64,000 nucleotides of DNA, from positions 1,178,001 to 1,242,000 of the forward strand of contig NZ_JACHWR010000002.1 of the NCBI RefSeq assembly GCF_014191495.1, given 5' to 3'. Positions 28,313-37,149 of the stretch are shown one piece after another. The notes under the pieces were generated by a model. The model worked only from the letters and a program-made list of their open reading frames with translations, did not search any database and was not told where the DNA came from. Position numbers and translations under genes: made by a program. This DNA is from Nocardioides soli. GTDB lineage: Bacteria; Actinomycetota; Actinomycetes; Propionibacteriales; Nocardioidaceae. Numbering within the stretch: position 1 is the stretch's first letter; every line of letters starts with the position of its first letter.

Positions 28313-28394
28313 AAGCAATGAAACGACTAGTATGCATTGAATTGCCCTTGCCGAGCTGGTTTAGGAAGCAATGAAACGACTAGTAGGTGTTGAA
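28313..28394. repeat. 20-bp direct repeat pair upstream of the ATPase
   Basis: AAGCAATGAAACGACTAGTA occurs at 28313-28332 and 28366-28385, 53 bases apart; similarity continues about nine bases (TGCATTGAA versus GGTGTTGAA). The second copy ends just before the ATPase ATG 28397. Likely an operator or iteron-like site. A two-repeat CRISPR is not supported. Confidence 0.6.
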
Positions 28395-28396
28395 AC

Positions 28397-29680
28397 ATGA
28401 CGCGTGACCGCAGGGCGAATCCGTTCCGCCCCGGCTTCGGCAGCAGCCCTCCGAAGCTGGTGGAGAGTGACCACCACCTTGAGCTGTTCGGTGAGGCCCT
28501 GGACTCCGGCCCGGGCGCCTACGGGCGGATCCTGCTGCTGGTCGGGCAGCGCGGCACGGGGAAGACCGTGACGTTGAACGCGTTGGAGGACATCGCGGGC
28601 CCGAAGGGGTGGTTGGTGATCTCGGAGACCGCGACGAAGGGTCTCGTCGACCGGATCGCCAACGACAGGCTGCCGCGTTTGCTACGTGATCACGACCCTC
28701 GACCGACCACGTCTCACGTCACCAACCTCGACCTCCCGCTGTCGGCGGGCGGCGTTGGCCGCGAGGTCAGCAACAAGCACACCCCCGTGCCGACGCTGCG
28801 ATCCCAGCTGGAGGATCTGACAGACATCTTGCGCGACACCGGCGGCGGAGTCCTGATCACGTTGGACGAGATCCACAAGGGGGTCTACGACGAGCTCGAG
28901 GCGGTGACGACGACCCTGCAGCACGCGGTGCGGGAGCGGCGCCAGGTCGCGTTCGCGGCAGCCGGTCTCCCGGGCAGCATGACCGCGCTGCTCCAGGTCG
29001 AGGATGAGAAGGACCCTTCCCCGTTGACCTTCTTGCGCCGCTCCGTGCGGGTCGACCTGGGCAGCTTGTCGGACGCTGATACCGCGCGTGCGTTTCGTGA
29101 CCCGATTGACGCCACGTGGGCGATCTCCGACGACGCGCTGGCACTGGCGGTGGTTGAGTCGCACGGATACCCGTACATGGTCCAGTTGGTCGGCTACCAC
29201 ACGTGGCGTCACGCGGACGCCGGGGCTCCGAGGCTCGAGGTCGTCGACGTGCAGGCAGGACTCGACGAAGCCCTCCGCGATCTGCGACGGCAGGTCCTCG
29301 ATGAGGCGATGAAACCGCTAAGCGCCAACGACCGGCGGTATCTGGCTGCGATGGCCCAAGACCATGATGAGGTCAGTTCGACCCGGAAGGTAGCGCAGCG
29401 GTTAGAGGTAGCGCCCGACTACGCCAACAAGTACCGCGAGCGCCTCATCGATCGCGCCTTGATCAGCGGCGAAACCCGCGGCGTCGTGGAATGGGCGATT
29501 CCCATGCTCGCCGACTATGTCCGCGACCTCACCAAGGATCCTGTGGCTGCCGAACATTGGATCCGGACGGGCCGCACCACGGACCTCTCCTCGCCCCCAG
29601 CACGCGCTGCCGACGACCTCGGCAACCTGGGAGCGAAGATCAACGAGCTCCGGGCGAGGCGCGGCCAAGCCCGCGACTGA
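28397..29680 (+). CDS. AAA/ORC-type P-loop ATPase
   Basis: 427-residue cytosolic ATPase. Walker A is LLVGQRGTGKTVTL near residue 50; Walker B is GGVLITLDEIH near 155. The C-terminal half has a winged-helix-like region (LSANDRRYLAAMAQDHDEV, TRKVAQRLEVAPDYANKY). The layout matches archaeal-type or Orc1/Cdc6-like ATPases frequent on mobile elements, with possible roles in replication, partition or defence. ATG 28397 lacks a strong ribosome binding site; the upstream direct repeats may control it. Confidence 0.8.
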   Translation: MTRDRRANPFRPGFGSSPPKLVESDHHLELFGEALDSGPGAYGRILLLVGQRGTGKTVTLNALEDIAGPKGWLVISETATKGLVDRIANDRLPRLLRDHDPRPTTSHVTNLDLPLSAGGVGREVSNKHTPVPTLRSQLEDLTDILRDTGGGVLITLDEIHKGVYDELEAVTTTLQHAVRERRQVAFAAAGLPGSMTALLQVEDEKDPSPLTFLRRSVRVDLGSLSDADTARAFRDPIDATWAISDDALALAVVESHGYPYMVQLVGYHTWRHADAGAPRLEVVDVQAGLDEALRDLRRQVLDEAMKPLSANDRRYLAAMAQDHDEVSSTRKVAQRLEVAPDYANKYRERLIDRALISGETRGVVEWAIPMLADYVRDLTKDPVAAEHWIRTGRTTDLSSPPARAADDLGNLGAKINELRARRGQARD

Positions 29681-30016
29681 AGAGGAGCACCGCTCGTCCG
29701 ACGGGGCCGATCGTCCCGACACCACACGCCGGGATACCGGCGCTGAGCCGGGCCACGATTCGCACCCGATACACGCGCCGACGTGGGCCCCACCGACGCC
29801 GCACGAGGGCGTAGTCCACTTCTGCAGGCTGGCGAGTCCGCGCGGGCACACCCTATAGGCACCCACCGCAGGGATCCGTCGGCCCGCGCCCGGCTTCGGC
29901 CCGTGGCCGATTCGCTGAGCTTTGGCTGCTGCGACTCGCCACGAGCCCAAGGCCCGTTCCCCCTCCCCGTTTCCCCCGGGGGGTTGGAGGTCGGTTCGTA
30001 GCTGACGCTGGCGCCG
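29681..30016. other. Intergenic region, no gene seen
   Basis: 336 bases between the ATPase gene and IS21 copy 2. Nothing recognisable. A run CCCCCTCCCCGTTTCCCCCG lies near 29957-29976. Confidence 0.4.
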
Positions 30017-30142
30017 TGTCAAGGGACAGTAGGAACTGCCCAGGGGCGGTCGTGAGACCTGCCCGCTGACGGTCACGAGAACTGCCCGGTGGTGGCCATG
30101 GGATCTGCCCAGTGGGCTTGCGGCCACCACCGACCAGAGCAC

Positions 30143-30937
30143 TCAGCTCAAGGGACTCACCCCTCGGCCGGCGAGTGCCTGGGTAAGTCGCACGGAGTCT
30201 CCGCTGGTCTGGCACACGTGGGCGTGGTGCAGTAGCCGGTCGACGGTGGCGGTCGCCAGCGTCTTGGGCATCAGCTCGTCGAACCCGGACGGGTGCAGGT
30301 TCGAGCTGATCGCGACCGACCGCTTCTCGTAGGCGGCGTCGACGAGCCGGTAGAGCCCCTCGGCGGCATCCTGGGCGACCGGCAACAGGCCGATGTCGTC
30401 GACGACAACGAGATCGGCGCGCAGCACACGGGCGATGGCCTTGGACACCGTGTCGTCGGCACGATGGCGGCGCAGCAGGACCCCGAGGTCTTCCAGGGTG
30501 AACCAGGCGACCTTCAACCCGGCCTCGACGGCTTGGTGACCGAGTGCCTCCAGTAGGAACGTCTTCCCGGTCCCCGACGGCCCGCACACGACGAGGTTTT
30601 CCCGACGGTGGACCCATTCCAGGGTGCGGAGTGCCTGCTGGGTCGGTGCCGGGATCGAGGATGCCTCGGGCTGCCACGCATCGAACGTCTTCCCGGTCGG
30701 GAACCCCGCAGCCGCCCTGCGGGTGGCCAGTGCGGAGCGTTCCCTTCCGGCGACCTCCTCGGCGAACAGAGCCTTGAGCACCTCGGCGGGCTCCCAGCGT
30801 TGGGCCTTCGCGGTCGCGACGACCTCCGGTGCGTGGCGACGGATGTGGGGCAGCCGAAGCCGCCGCAAGAGGTCCTCCAACTCGGCCGGCAACGGCGGCG
30901 CGGACGCCATCGATGGTGTGGTGGTCTTGGTCGTCAT
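30143..30937 (-). CDS. istB: IS21 helper ATPase IstB, copy 2
   Basis: Identical protein to the one at 8665-9459, with Walker A GPSGTGKT and an ATGA overlap with istA. Intact. Confidence 0.95.
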   Translation of the reverse strand: MTTKTTTPSMASAPPLPAELEDLLRRLRLPHIRRHAPEVVATAKAQRWEPAEVLKALFAEEVAGRERSALATRRAAAGFPTGKTFDAWQPEASSIPAPTQQALRTLEWVHRRENLVVCGPSGTGKTFLLEALGHQAVEAGLKVAWFTLEDLGVLLRRHRADDTVSKAIARVLRADLVVVDDIGLLPVAQDAAEGLYRLVDAAYEKRSVAISSNLHPSGFDELMPKTLATATVDRLLHHAHVCQTSGDSVRLTQALAGRGVSPLS

Positions 30938-32478
30938 CGGGTCACCTCGTTCCCCTCGCGGCTGTCGTGCTGGCTGTCGTGCTGGCCGAGACGTGCCCAT
31001 CCGGCGGTGCCCTGGGTCAGCGACCGTTCTTCGCCGGCACGGTGCTCGCCAACAGCGGGTTGCCGGGCGTGGTGGTCGAGGATCGAGGACAGATCGGCCT
31101 CGGCGAACCGGCCGTGGACGGCGGCGTGGCCGAGTGCCCAGTCGACCTCGACGGGGTCGAACAGCTTGGCCAGGCTGAGGGCTTCGGCCATCTTGACCCT
31201 CATCCGCGGCGTGCCCGCCGCAGCGGCCTCGACCAGCCACAGGCGGGCGCCCTCGCCCAGGTCGAGGAACTCGGCTTCCGCTGGGTTCTTCGCTCGCGGC
31301 TGCCGGTTCAACGGACCTTCCGGCTGCGGTGGGAAGTGCTCGTCGTTGATCCTCGGCGTGCCCGGCGTCGCGCGCGCGTGGCGGGCGACCTCGGCGGGTC
31401 CGTCCTCGCCGACGTGAACGATGACGACCTCCTCGCCGTCGCCGAGTCCTTGGGCACGAACCCACACCGTGGCGCCGAGCAGGGTGTGTGGCACCGAGTA
31501 CTGGCCGGACTCGAACATCACCATCGGCGTGTTGCCCGGCACTACCCGGGTGGTGCCGAACGCGACTGTGTGCGGCTGTGTCGGGACCGGGTGTAGCCGT
31601 GTCCGCTCTTCGGCCAACATCTCGACCGGTGGCCGCTTCGTGGTCCGGTGAGCCCGGGTGTTGACCTTCTGACAGAACGCCTCACACGCCTCCTCGAGCT
31701 CGCTAAACGACGCGTACTCCTCACGCAGGTTGGTGTCCTTGGGCACCAGGTCGGCCTTGCTGATCTTCACCGACGACTCGGTGCCGCCCTTGGACGCCGG
31801 ATCCGCCGGCACACAGGTGTGGACCACGACCGAGTAGTGCTCGGCGAAGGTGACGAGCTGTCCGTTGCGGACCGGGATCCCGGCGATGTGCTCGGTCGTG
31901 ACGGTCTTCTCGTTGTCGGTCAGCACGTAGGTCGGCACCCCACCCAACCGGCGGAAGGTCTGGTCCAGCGCGGCGAACACGGACGGCATGGTCTTATCGC
32001 GCAGCGCGATCACGACCCGGAACCGCGACCACGCCAGCCACGCCACGAACAGAACCGTCTTGACGCCGTCGACGACAGGTCCGTCGCCGTAGTCGTACTG
32101 CAGCCACATCCCCGGCTCGGTGACCCAGGGCCGGTGGACCCGCACATGTCCTGACCGGTATGACTTCTTCACCGATGCGACCGCACGACGGGTGGTGCGC
32201 TCCGAACCCTTGTAGCCCATCGCGAGCAGCTTCTCGTGCGCTCTGTCGGCACGGACCTTGCCCTTGGACCGCTCGACCCACTCCTCGACCTTGGGCAGGT
32301 ACTCATCGATCAACTGCGGCCGAGTCACGGCCTTGTCCAGCTCACCCCCGGCAGCACGGCGGTCCACGTAGTGCTTGACCGTGTGGTGCGAGCATCCGGC
32401 CAGCTCGCCGGCATCACGCAACGACCCTGTCAGGTCGTAGGCATCCAGGATTTCCATGATCTCCTCGGCAGACTTCAA
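30934..32478 (-). CDS. istA: IS21 transposase IstA, copy 2
   Basis: Identical protein to the one at 9456-11000, 514 residues, with HTH and DDE core. Intact, so either copy could mobilise the composite unit. Confidence 0.95.
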   Translation of the reverse strand: MKSAEEIMEILDAYDLTGSLRDAGELAGCSHHTVKHYVDRRAAGGELDKAVTRPQLIDEYLPKVEEWVERSKGKVRADRAHEKLLAMGYKGSERTTRRAVASVKKSYRSGHVRVHRPWVTEPGMWLQYDYGDGPVVDGVKTVLFVAWLAWSRFRVVIALRDKTMPSVFAALDQTFRRLGGVPTYVLTDNEKTVTTEHIAGIPVRNGQLVTFAEHYSVVVHTCVPADPASKGGTESSVKISKADLVPKDTNLREEYASFSELEEACEAFCQKVNTRAHRTTKRPPVEMLAEERTRLHPVPTQPHTVAFGTTRVVPGNTPMVMFESGQYSVPHTLLGATVWVRAQGLGDGEEVVIVHVGEDGPAEVARHARATPGTPRINDEHFPPQPEGPLNRQPRAKNPAEAEFLDLGEGARLWLVEAAAAGTPRMRVKMAEALSLAKLFDPVEVDWALGHAAVHGRFAEADLSSILDHHARQPAVGEHRAGEERSLTQGTAGWARLGQHDSQHDSREGNEVTR

Positions 32479-32669
32479 GTTGTCCCTCCTCAGGGCGACG
32501 GGCGCTTCAGCACCGCCGATCGCACCTGAGGAGGGGCCTCAACCGTCGGAGCCGGTGAGGCAGACGACGTCGTGTCGGGCAGATCCCATGACCGCCACCG
32601 GGCAGGTTTCATGTCCGCCAGCGGGCAGTTTCGTGGCCGTCTCCGGGCAGAATTTCATGGCCGCCGACA

Positions 32670-33111
32670 GTCGTATCTTCTAGTTCGGCTCGGTGCATGG
32701 CAAGGAGTCGGAGTCGGGCTTGTTCGAGGCCGGCCTCGCGGGCTTTTCGGATGGTCTCGCGTCCTTCGTGCTCGTCGTCGGGGGTCACGTATCCGACGCC
32801 CTGGTGCAGCCGGACGGTGTTGTAGTGCGGACGGTGCGGAGCTGGGCGCGGAACGTGGCAGGGTCGGCGATCGCGAGCAGGTGGGGGACTCGGCCTTGAT
32901 GTGTCCGTTCAGGGACTCGATCCAGGCCTGGTTGGTCGGTGTGCCCGGACGGCCGAAGTGCTGAGCGATCGCGCACAGTGCCATGAACTCCCTGGTCGAG
33001 CCCGAGGTCATCTGGGGCCGGTTGTCGCTCACGGCGAGCAGCACCGGGCCGCGTCTGGTCGTCGACGCCGAGGTCGACCAGCCCGTCGTCGTGGCGGGCG
33101 TCGACGGCATC
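32670..33111 (-). pseudogene. IS3-family orfB, main part of the split gene
   Basis: LLAVSDNRPQMTSGSTREFM, HFGRPGTPTNQAWIESLNGH, then PHLLAIADPATFRAQL, HYNTVRLHQGVGYVTPDDEH and RKAREAGLEQARLRLLAMHR are the second half of an IS3 orfB integrase. Two single-base shifts disturb the frame. The upstream part is replaced by the mini-element at 33112-33455 and the last residues lie at 8538-8505 across the composite transposon. The 6-bp duplication GTCGTA occupies 32670-32675. Confidence 0.85.
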
Positions 33112-33455
33112 GACCTGAGTCGGGCCAAACTAGTGCGGCGCGACAAGGTCACGTATCACAGGTACAAGGCCGACAGTGCACGGCGCAGCCTGCACGGGAT
33201 CGATACCCAGGTCGCGAAAGCCGAGCGGGCTGTGGCTGGCAAGGAACCCGTGAAGCGGAACCGGTTCGTGAAGCTCCCCGGTGGCGACAAGTCGGTCAAC
33301 AGGGACCTGGAAGCCAAAGCCCGCGCCGTTGCAGGGCTGAAGGCCTACATCACCAACGTCGAGAACCCCTTGACCGAGTTCGTGATCGGCGCCTACGCGA
33401 CGCGCTCGCCCAGATCAACTGACGAGGTGCGCACTAGTTTGGCCCGACTCAGGTC
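33112..33455 (+). mobile_element. Mini-element with perfect 26-bp ends, IS1634-type derivative
   Basis: A 344-bp segment bounded by 26-bp perfect inverted repeats (33112-33137 and 33430-33455; outer bases GACCTGAGTCGGGCC). Inside, the plus strand encodes DTQVAKAERAVAGKEPVKRN and RDLEAKARAVAGLKAYITN, a central piece of an IS1634/IS1549-type transposase; the catalytic ends are deleted. It resembles an internally deleted, MITE-like derivative. It lies between the orfA and orfB parts of the IS3. No related full-length element is in the window: the IS1634 at 3788 has different ends. Confidence 0.75.
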
Positions 33456-33597
33456 CAGCTCGTAGTCGCGTTCCCTGCCCTTGATCCCCGGCTTGGACGC
33501 CGCGAGCGCCGCCAGGGCACCGTCCTTAGCGACGTGCCTTATACGCATGATTGTGGAGCGGTCGACCCGCTGCGCCGAGGCGGCCTCGGCCACCCTG
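33456..33597 (-). pseudogene. IS3-family orfA, 3' part
   Basis: On the minus strand VAEAASAQRVDRSTIMRIRH and ALAALAASKPGIKGRERDYE are the HTH region of an IS3 orfA. The 5' part lies across the IS256 copy at 35073-35010, and the 3' end is cut by the mini-element. The bases CCACCCTG at 33590-33597 are one copy of the IS256 target duplication. Confidence 0.8.
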
Positions 33598-35009
33598 AGT
33601 TGAGTCCCCGATGATGGTGTAACGCGGTTGCCGGCCTCGTCGTAGTAGACGTGGAGCGGCCACCGCGTGATCTTCGAGTGAACCCTTCACAGCACTCTCG
33701 AACGGAGCATCACGGTGACCGCACCTCACATTGTCGACCCTGCCGGCCTGCTTGGCGAGGCCCTGGCGGAAGCCTCCCCGGACCTCATGCGCAACCTGCT
33801 GCAGACGGTGATCAACGCGCTGCTGTCCGCCGACGCCGACGCGGTGGTCGGTGCCGAGTGGGGCCAACGCAGCCCGGACCGGACCGCGCAGCGCAACGGC
33901 TACCGGCACCGCGACCTGGACACCCGGGTCGGCACGATCGACGTCGCGATCCCCAAGCTGCGCACCGGGACGTACTTCCCCGAGTGGCTGCTCGAGCGGC
34001 GCAAGCGGGCCGAGTCGGCGCTGATCACGGTGGTGGCGGACTGTTATCTGGCCGGGGTGAGCACCCGCCGGATGGACAAGCTCGTCAAGCAGCTGGGCAT
34101 CAACAGCCTGTCGAAGTCGCAGGTGTCCCGGATGGCCGCCGACCTGGACGAGCAGGTCGAGGCCTTCCGCCACCGGCCCCTCGACGAGGCCGGACCCTTC
34201 ACGTTCGTCGCCGCCGACGCCCTGACCATGAAGGTGCGCGAGGGCGGGCGGGTCATCAACGCCGTGGTCCTGATCGCGACCGGTGTCAACGGTGACGGGC
34301 ACCGCGAGGTCCTGGGCATGCGGGTGGCCACGGCCGAGACCGGGGCGGCGTGGAACGAGTTCTTCGCCGACCTCGTGGCCCGCGGCCTGGCTGGGGTCCG
34401 GCTCGTGACCTCAGACGCGCACGCCGGCCTCGTCGAGGCCATCGCGGCCAACCTTCCCGGCGCCACCTGGCAGCGCTGCCGCACCCACTACGCCGCCAAC
34501 CTCATGAGCGTGACCCCGAAGTCGATGTGGCCGGCGGTCAAGGCGATGCTGCACTCGGTCTACGACCAGCCCGACGCCGCCGCGGTGCACGCCCAGTTCG
34601 ACCGGCTGCTGGACTACGTGGCCGCCAAGCTGCCGGCGGTGGCCGAGCACCTCGACGCCGCCCGCGCCGACATCCTGGCCTTCACCGCCTTCCCCAAGGA
34701 CGTCTGGACCCAGATCTGGTCCAACAACCCCTCCGAGCGGCTGAACAAGGAGATCCGGCGCCGCACCGACGCCGTGGGCATCTTCCCCAACCGGCAGGCC
34801 ATCGTTCGCCTCGTCGGGGCCGTGCTGGCCGAACAGACCGACGAATGGGCCGAAGGCCGCCGCTACCTCGGCCTCGAAGTCCTCGCCCGCTGCCGACTCG
34901 CTCCAGTGACCGACACGACGACGGAGGTGAGCACCGACCCCGTCCTCGAACTCAGCGCCTAACCCCTACGAAGGATCACAGGCGATACACCACTACCTGG
35001 GACTTGACC
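33598..35009 (+). mobile_element. IS256-family insertion sequence, copy 2
   Basis: 1412 bp, apparently identical to copy 1, flanked by the 8-bp duplication CCACCCTG (33590-33597 and 35010-35017). Inserted in the orfA of the IS3; joining the flanks restores QKYEIWLQLGASKARVAEAA. Confidence 0.92.
33715..34962 (+). CDS. IS256-family transposase, copy 2
   Basis: 415 residues, identical to the protein at 26146-27393, with intact DDE core. Probably functional. Confidence 0.95.
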   Translation: MTAPHIVDPAGLLGEALAEASPDLMRNLLQTVINALLSADADAVVGAEWGQRSPDRTAQRNGYRHRDLDTRVGTIDVAIPKLRTGTYFPEWLLERRKRAESALITVVADCYLAGVSTRRMDKLVKQLGINSLSKSQVSRMAADLDEQVEAFRHRPLDEAGPFTFVAADALTMKVREGGRVINAVVLIATGVNGDGHREVLGMRVATAETGAAWNEFFADLVARGLAGVRLVTSDAHAGLVEAIAANLPGATWQRCRTHYAANLMSVTPKSMWPAVKAMLHSVYDQPDAAAVHAQFDRLLDYVAAKLPAVAEHLDAARADILAFTAFPKDVWTQIWSNNPSERLNKEIRRRTDAVGIFPNRQAIVRLVGAVLAEQTDEWAEGRRYLGLEVLARCRLAPVTDTTTEVSTDPVLELSA

Positions 35010-35073
35010 CCACCCTGGCCTTTGACGCACCAAGCTGTAGCCAGATCTCGTACTTCTGCGACGGGCTCAACAT
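35010..35073 (-). pseudogene. IS3-family orfA, 5' end
   Basis: ATG 35073 on the minus strand starts MLSPSQKYEIWLQLGASKA, which continues in frame into 33597 once the IS256 is removed. This is the start of the IS3 gene that hosts all three later insertions. The IS3 terminus beyond 35073 is not identifiable. Confidence 0.75.
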
Positions 35074-35498
35074 CCGCTTCGCACGCCGCTTCCTGGGCTC
35101 AGGGGGTGTGGCTGCCCTCGCCGTCGGCGAGAGCGTTTGTCCCGATGCCCCTTCGACTGCGTACCGGCGGTCCTCACGATGGGCGCCATAGATCTGGCGA
35201 CGCGAGGCCTTGTCAGCGTGGTGCCACTGACTATCGGACTCCTTCGTTGCCCGTTTATCGCGGTCCCGTAGGACGCAAGAGAGTTGAGGGTCGAAACGGG
35301 TTTGTCGTCCACCTTTCGGGACCTGCCAGAGTACGGCTGGAGACTTGAGGGTGGGCGGAAAGTGGGCGGATTTGACGACGACTCGAGTCAGCCGGTGTCA
35401 ATCACTGAAGTCGCGCTTGTCGCGTTTGCGCAGGTCAGGACCCCAGAATGTCGAACAGCGTTAAGCGACTGCAGGCGCTCAGTGCACTACGGGTATAT
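35074..35498. other. Intergenic region, no gene seen
   Basis: 425 bases between the IS3 start and the tRNA-like repeat. No gene or complete tRNA is visible; there is no match to the 5' half of a tRNA that could pair with the repeat. Confidence 0.4.
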
Positions 35499-35534
35499 CC
35501 CAGAGGTCGCAGGTTCAAATCCTGCCCCCGCTAC
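35499..35534 (+). repeat. Left attachment-site repeat, tRNA 3'-end-like
   Basis: 36 bases from CCCAGAGGTCGCAGG to CCCCCGCTAC, identical to 41719-41754. The sequence resembles the 3' portion of actinobacterial initiator tRNA-Met (anticodon-stem side, T arm GCAGGTTCAAATCCTGC, acceptor strand). No 5' tRNA half precedes it. It lies 149 bases before the integrase, as expected for an attL. Confidence 0.75.
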
Positions 35535-35538
35535 CAAG

Positions 35539-35574
35539 TTCAGGCGTGGGATCCAGCCGGATCCCACGCCTGAA
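35539..35574 (+). terminator. Strong hairpin after the left repeat
   Basis: TTCAGGCGTGGGATCC at 35539-35554 pairs perfectly with 35559-35574 around a 4-base loop, a 16-bp stem directly after the tRNA-like end. Typical of a terminator following a tRNA gene, although only a short AT-rich tail follows. Confidence 0.7.
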
Positions 35575-35682
35575 AGCATTTGGATTTGATCTGCCATCCA
35601 AGAACCCCTCCTTTCCGGCCGCTTGTCGCGGCGGCCTCGGCCGCCGTTCGCGTGGGCCCGGGCGCGTCGCCGAGAGTGGGCC

Positions 35683-36715
35683 ATGACGACCCCACCCACC
35701 CCACCCACCCCACCCACCCCACCCACCCCACCCACCCCACCCACCCCGCTTGAGCAGCTCCCCCTGACCCGCGCGCGGGCCGCTGACCGCCAGCGACGCC
35801 GAGCGCATCGCCACCGCCGTCGAAGCCGAGCTTGCGCCATCGACTCGTGAGACCTACGCGTCCGGATGGCGCCAGTGGGAGCGGTGGTGCCGGGGGAGAG
35901 GCATCGTCCCGCTCCCGGCACCGCCCGAGGCGCTGGCCGCCTTCCTCGCCGAGCGCGCCGAGGCAGGGCTGCACTTCACCACCCTCGACTGCTACTGCTC
36001 CGCCATCGCGCACCGCCACCACCAGGAGGGTCTCCCGGACCCCACCGCCGAGATTGTCGTACGCCGGGTCCGCCGGGGACTGCGACGGATACTCGGGGTC
36101 GCGCCGATCCGCCAGGCCCATCCGCTCACCGTTGCCGAGCTCGGGCAGATCGTCGACGCCATCGACACCGACCGGGTCAGGGGCGTCCGCGACCGCGCCA
36201 TCCTGCTCGTCGGGTACGCCTCCGCGATGCGACCCAGCGAGATCTCCGCCCTCGACGTCGAGGACCTGCTCCGCAAACCCACCGGCGTCCTGATCAGGAT
36301 CCGTCGGTCCAAGACCGATCCGGACGCCCAGGGCCAGCTCGTCGGCATCGCCCGCGGCGAGCACCCGATCACCGACCCGATCCGCGTCCTGGACGCCTGG
36401 CTCGCGGTGCGGCCGGCGGGAGTAGGACCGCTCTTCACCTGCGTGCGACACCACGACCACCCCGACGCGGACCGCCTCGGCCCACGAGCGATCAGCAAGA
36501 CCGTGCAGGAACGCGCGATCGTCGCCGGCTTCGACGGCATCCCCGTCTCGGGTCACTCCCTGCGAGTCGGCCACGCCACCACAGCAGCGGTCAACGGGGC
36601 CTCGATCGACCGCATCGCCGCCCAGACTCGACACCGCGACCTCGGCACCCTGCTCAACCACTACATCCGCCCCGCCGAGGCAATGGCCACCACCAGCCGC
36701 GACCTCGGACTCTGA
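35683..36715 (+). CDS. Tyrosine recombinase (integrase), N-terminal frameshift likely
   Basis: Site-specific integrase, presumably acting on the tRNA-like repeat. Catalytic residues are visible: R in ASAMRPSEISALDVEDL, K in RRSKTDPDAQG, H-x-x-R in SGHSLRVGHAT, H in TRHRDLGTL and Y in NHYIRPAEA. The N-terminal SAM-like domain is TAVEAELAPSTRETYASGWR. ATG 35683 opens a frame with TPP repeats, but a one-base shift between about 35770 and 35800 is needed to join it to the catalytic frame, which has a TGA just upstream and no ATG or GTG. So it is either broken, misread, or starts at a CTG near 35783. Confidence 0.8.
35690..35747. repeat. 9-bp tandem repeat coding for a Thr-Pro-Pro tract
   Basis: About 6.4 copies of CCCCACCCA. 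In the frame from ATG 35683 it encodes repeated TPP. Gain or loss of whole units would keep the frame and vary the length of the integrase N terminus. Confidence 0.85.
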
Positions 36716-36852
36716 CGGCCCGCCGCCGATCAAAGGCGGTGGAATGACCCGGTCGGAACCGCGCTCATCGCGACGCCTGGCTGCTACTGCGACCGCGACT
36801 TGCGCTTTGATCTCGCGTTGCCAACTGTGGCAACGGTCCGTAGACTTGTGAA

Positions 36853-37149
36853 GTGGCGACTTCCCCAACGACTGCGAGCCTGCTGCGCGAACTGAGGCGC
36901 AAGCAGGGCACGTCGCTGCGGACCGCCGCTGCGGACATCGGTATCGCTCCATCGCAGCTCTCCCGATTGGAACGCGGGCAACGCGGCCTGGCTCCAGAGG
37001 TTTCCGAGCGGCTTTCGTCCTATTACGGCGTACCGGCAGAGTTAATCTCCATCACGGGTGGAGACGTACCTGCCGATGTCCTCCGCATCTTGCAAGAGCA
37101 TCCGGAAGAGATCGAACGCTTGCGGCGTCAGTACGGCGAACCGGCGTGA
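36853..37149 (+). CDS. XRE-family HTH regulator
   Basis: 98 residues from GTG 36853. HTH at about 10-60: LLRELRRKQGTSLRTAAADI, IAPSQLSRLERGQRGLAPEV. A C-terminal tail (LRILQEHPEEIERLRRQYGE) is charged and helical. Its TGA overlaps the kinase GTG in GTGA, so the genes are coupled; it is the likely autoregulator of the cassette. Confidence 0.85.
   Translation: MATSPTTASLLRELRRKQGTSLRTAAADIGIAPSQLSRLERGQRGLAPEVSERLSSYYGVPAELISITGGDVPADVLRILQEHPEEIERLRRQYGEPA

Larger units (their letters stand above)
8539..32669. mobile_element. Composite transposon bounded by two IS21 copies, 24.1 kb
   Basis: Two IS21 elements in the same orientation (8539-11191 and 30017-32669) enclose 18.8 kb of cargo. Only the outer flanks share a duplication (GTCGTA); the inner flanks, GAGCAG after copy 1 and GCGCCG before copy 2, differ, as expected if the whole unit moved once. 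Removing it rejoins an IS3 orfB frame. Cargo is a patchwork: reductase fragment, unknown protein, IclR, urease relics, permease, DUF1989, and a plasmid/ICE-like remnant. Integration of a circle by recombination between IS21 copies is the main alternative. Confidence 0.7.
30017..32669 (-). mobile_element. IS21-family insertion sequence, copy 2
   Basis: Same structure as copy 1: TGTC ends, four CTGCCC-core repeats with 23-bp spacing at one end and mirrored repeats at the other, istA and istB on the minus strand. Its outer right end abuts GTCGTA and the interrupted IS3 orfB. Confidence 0.9.

Noticed and set aside
28313..28394. CRISPR array
   Set aside because: Only two repeat copies, the second ending in TTGAAAC like many CRISPR repeats, but one spacer, imperfect repeat ends and no cas genes; position before a gene start fits an operator better.
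8539..32669. Integration of a circular molecule by recombination into a resident IS21
   Set aside because: It would also place GTCGTA outside both copies, but the inner flanks should then share the circle's own duplication, and they do not; kept only as an alternative.
35461..35534. Complete tRNA gene
   Set aside because: The T arm and 3' acceptor strand are present, but no matching 5' acceptor strand, D arm or anticodon stem precedes them.
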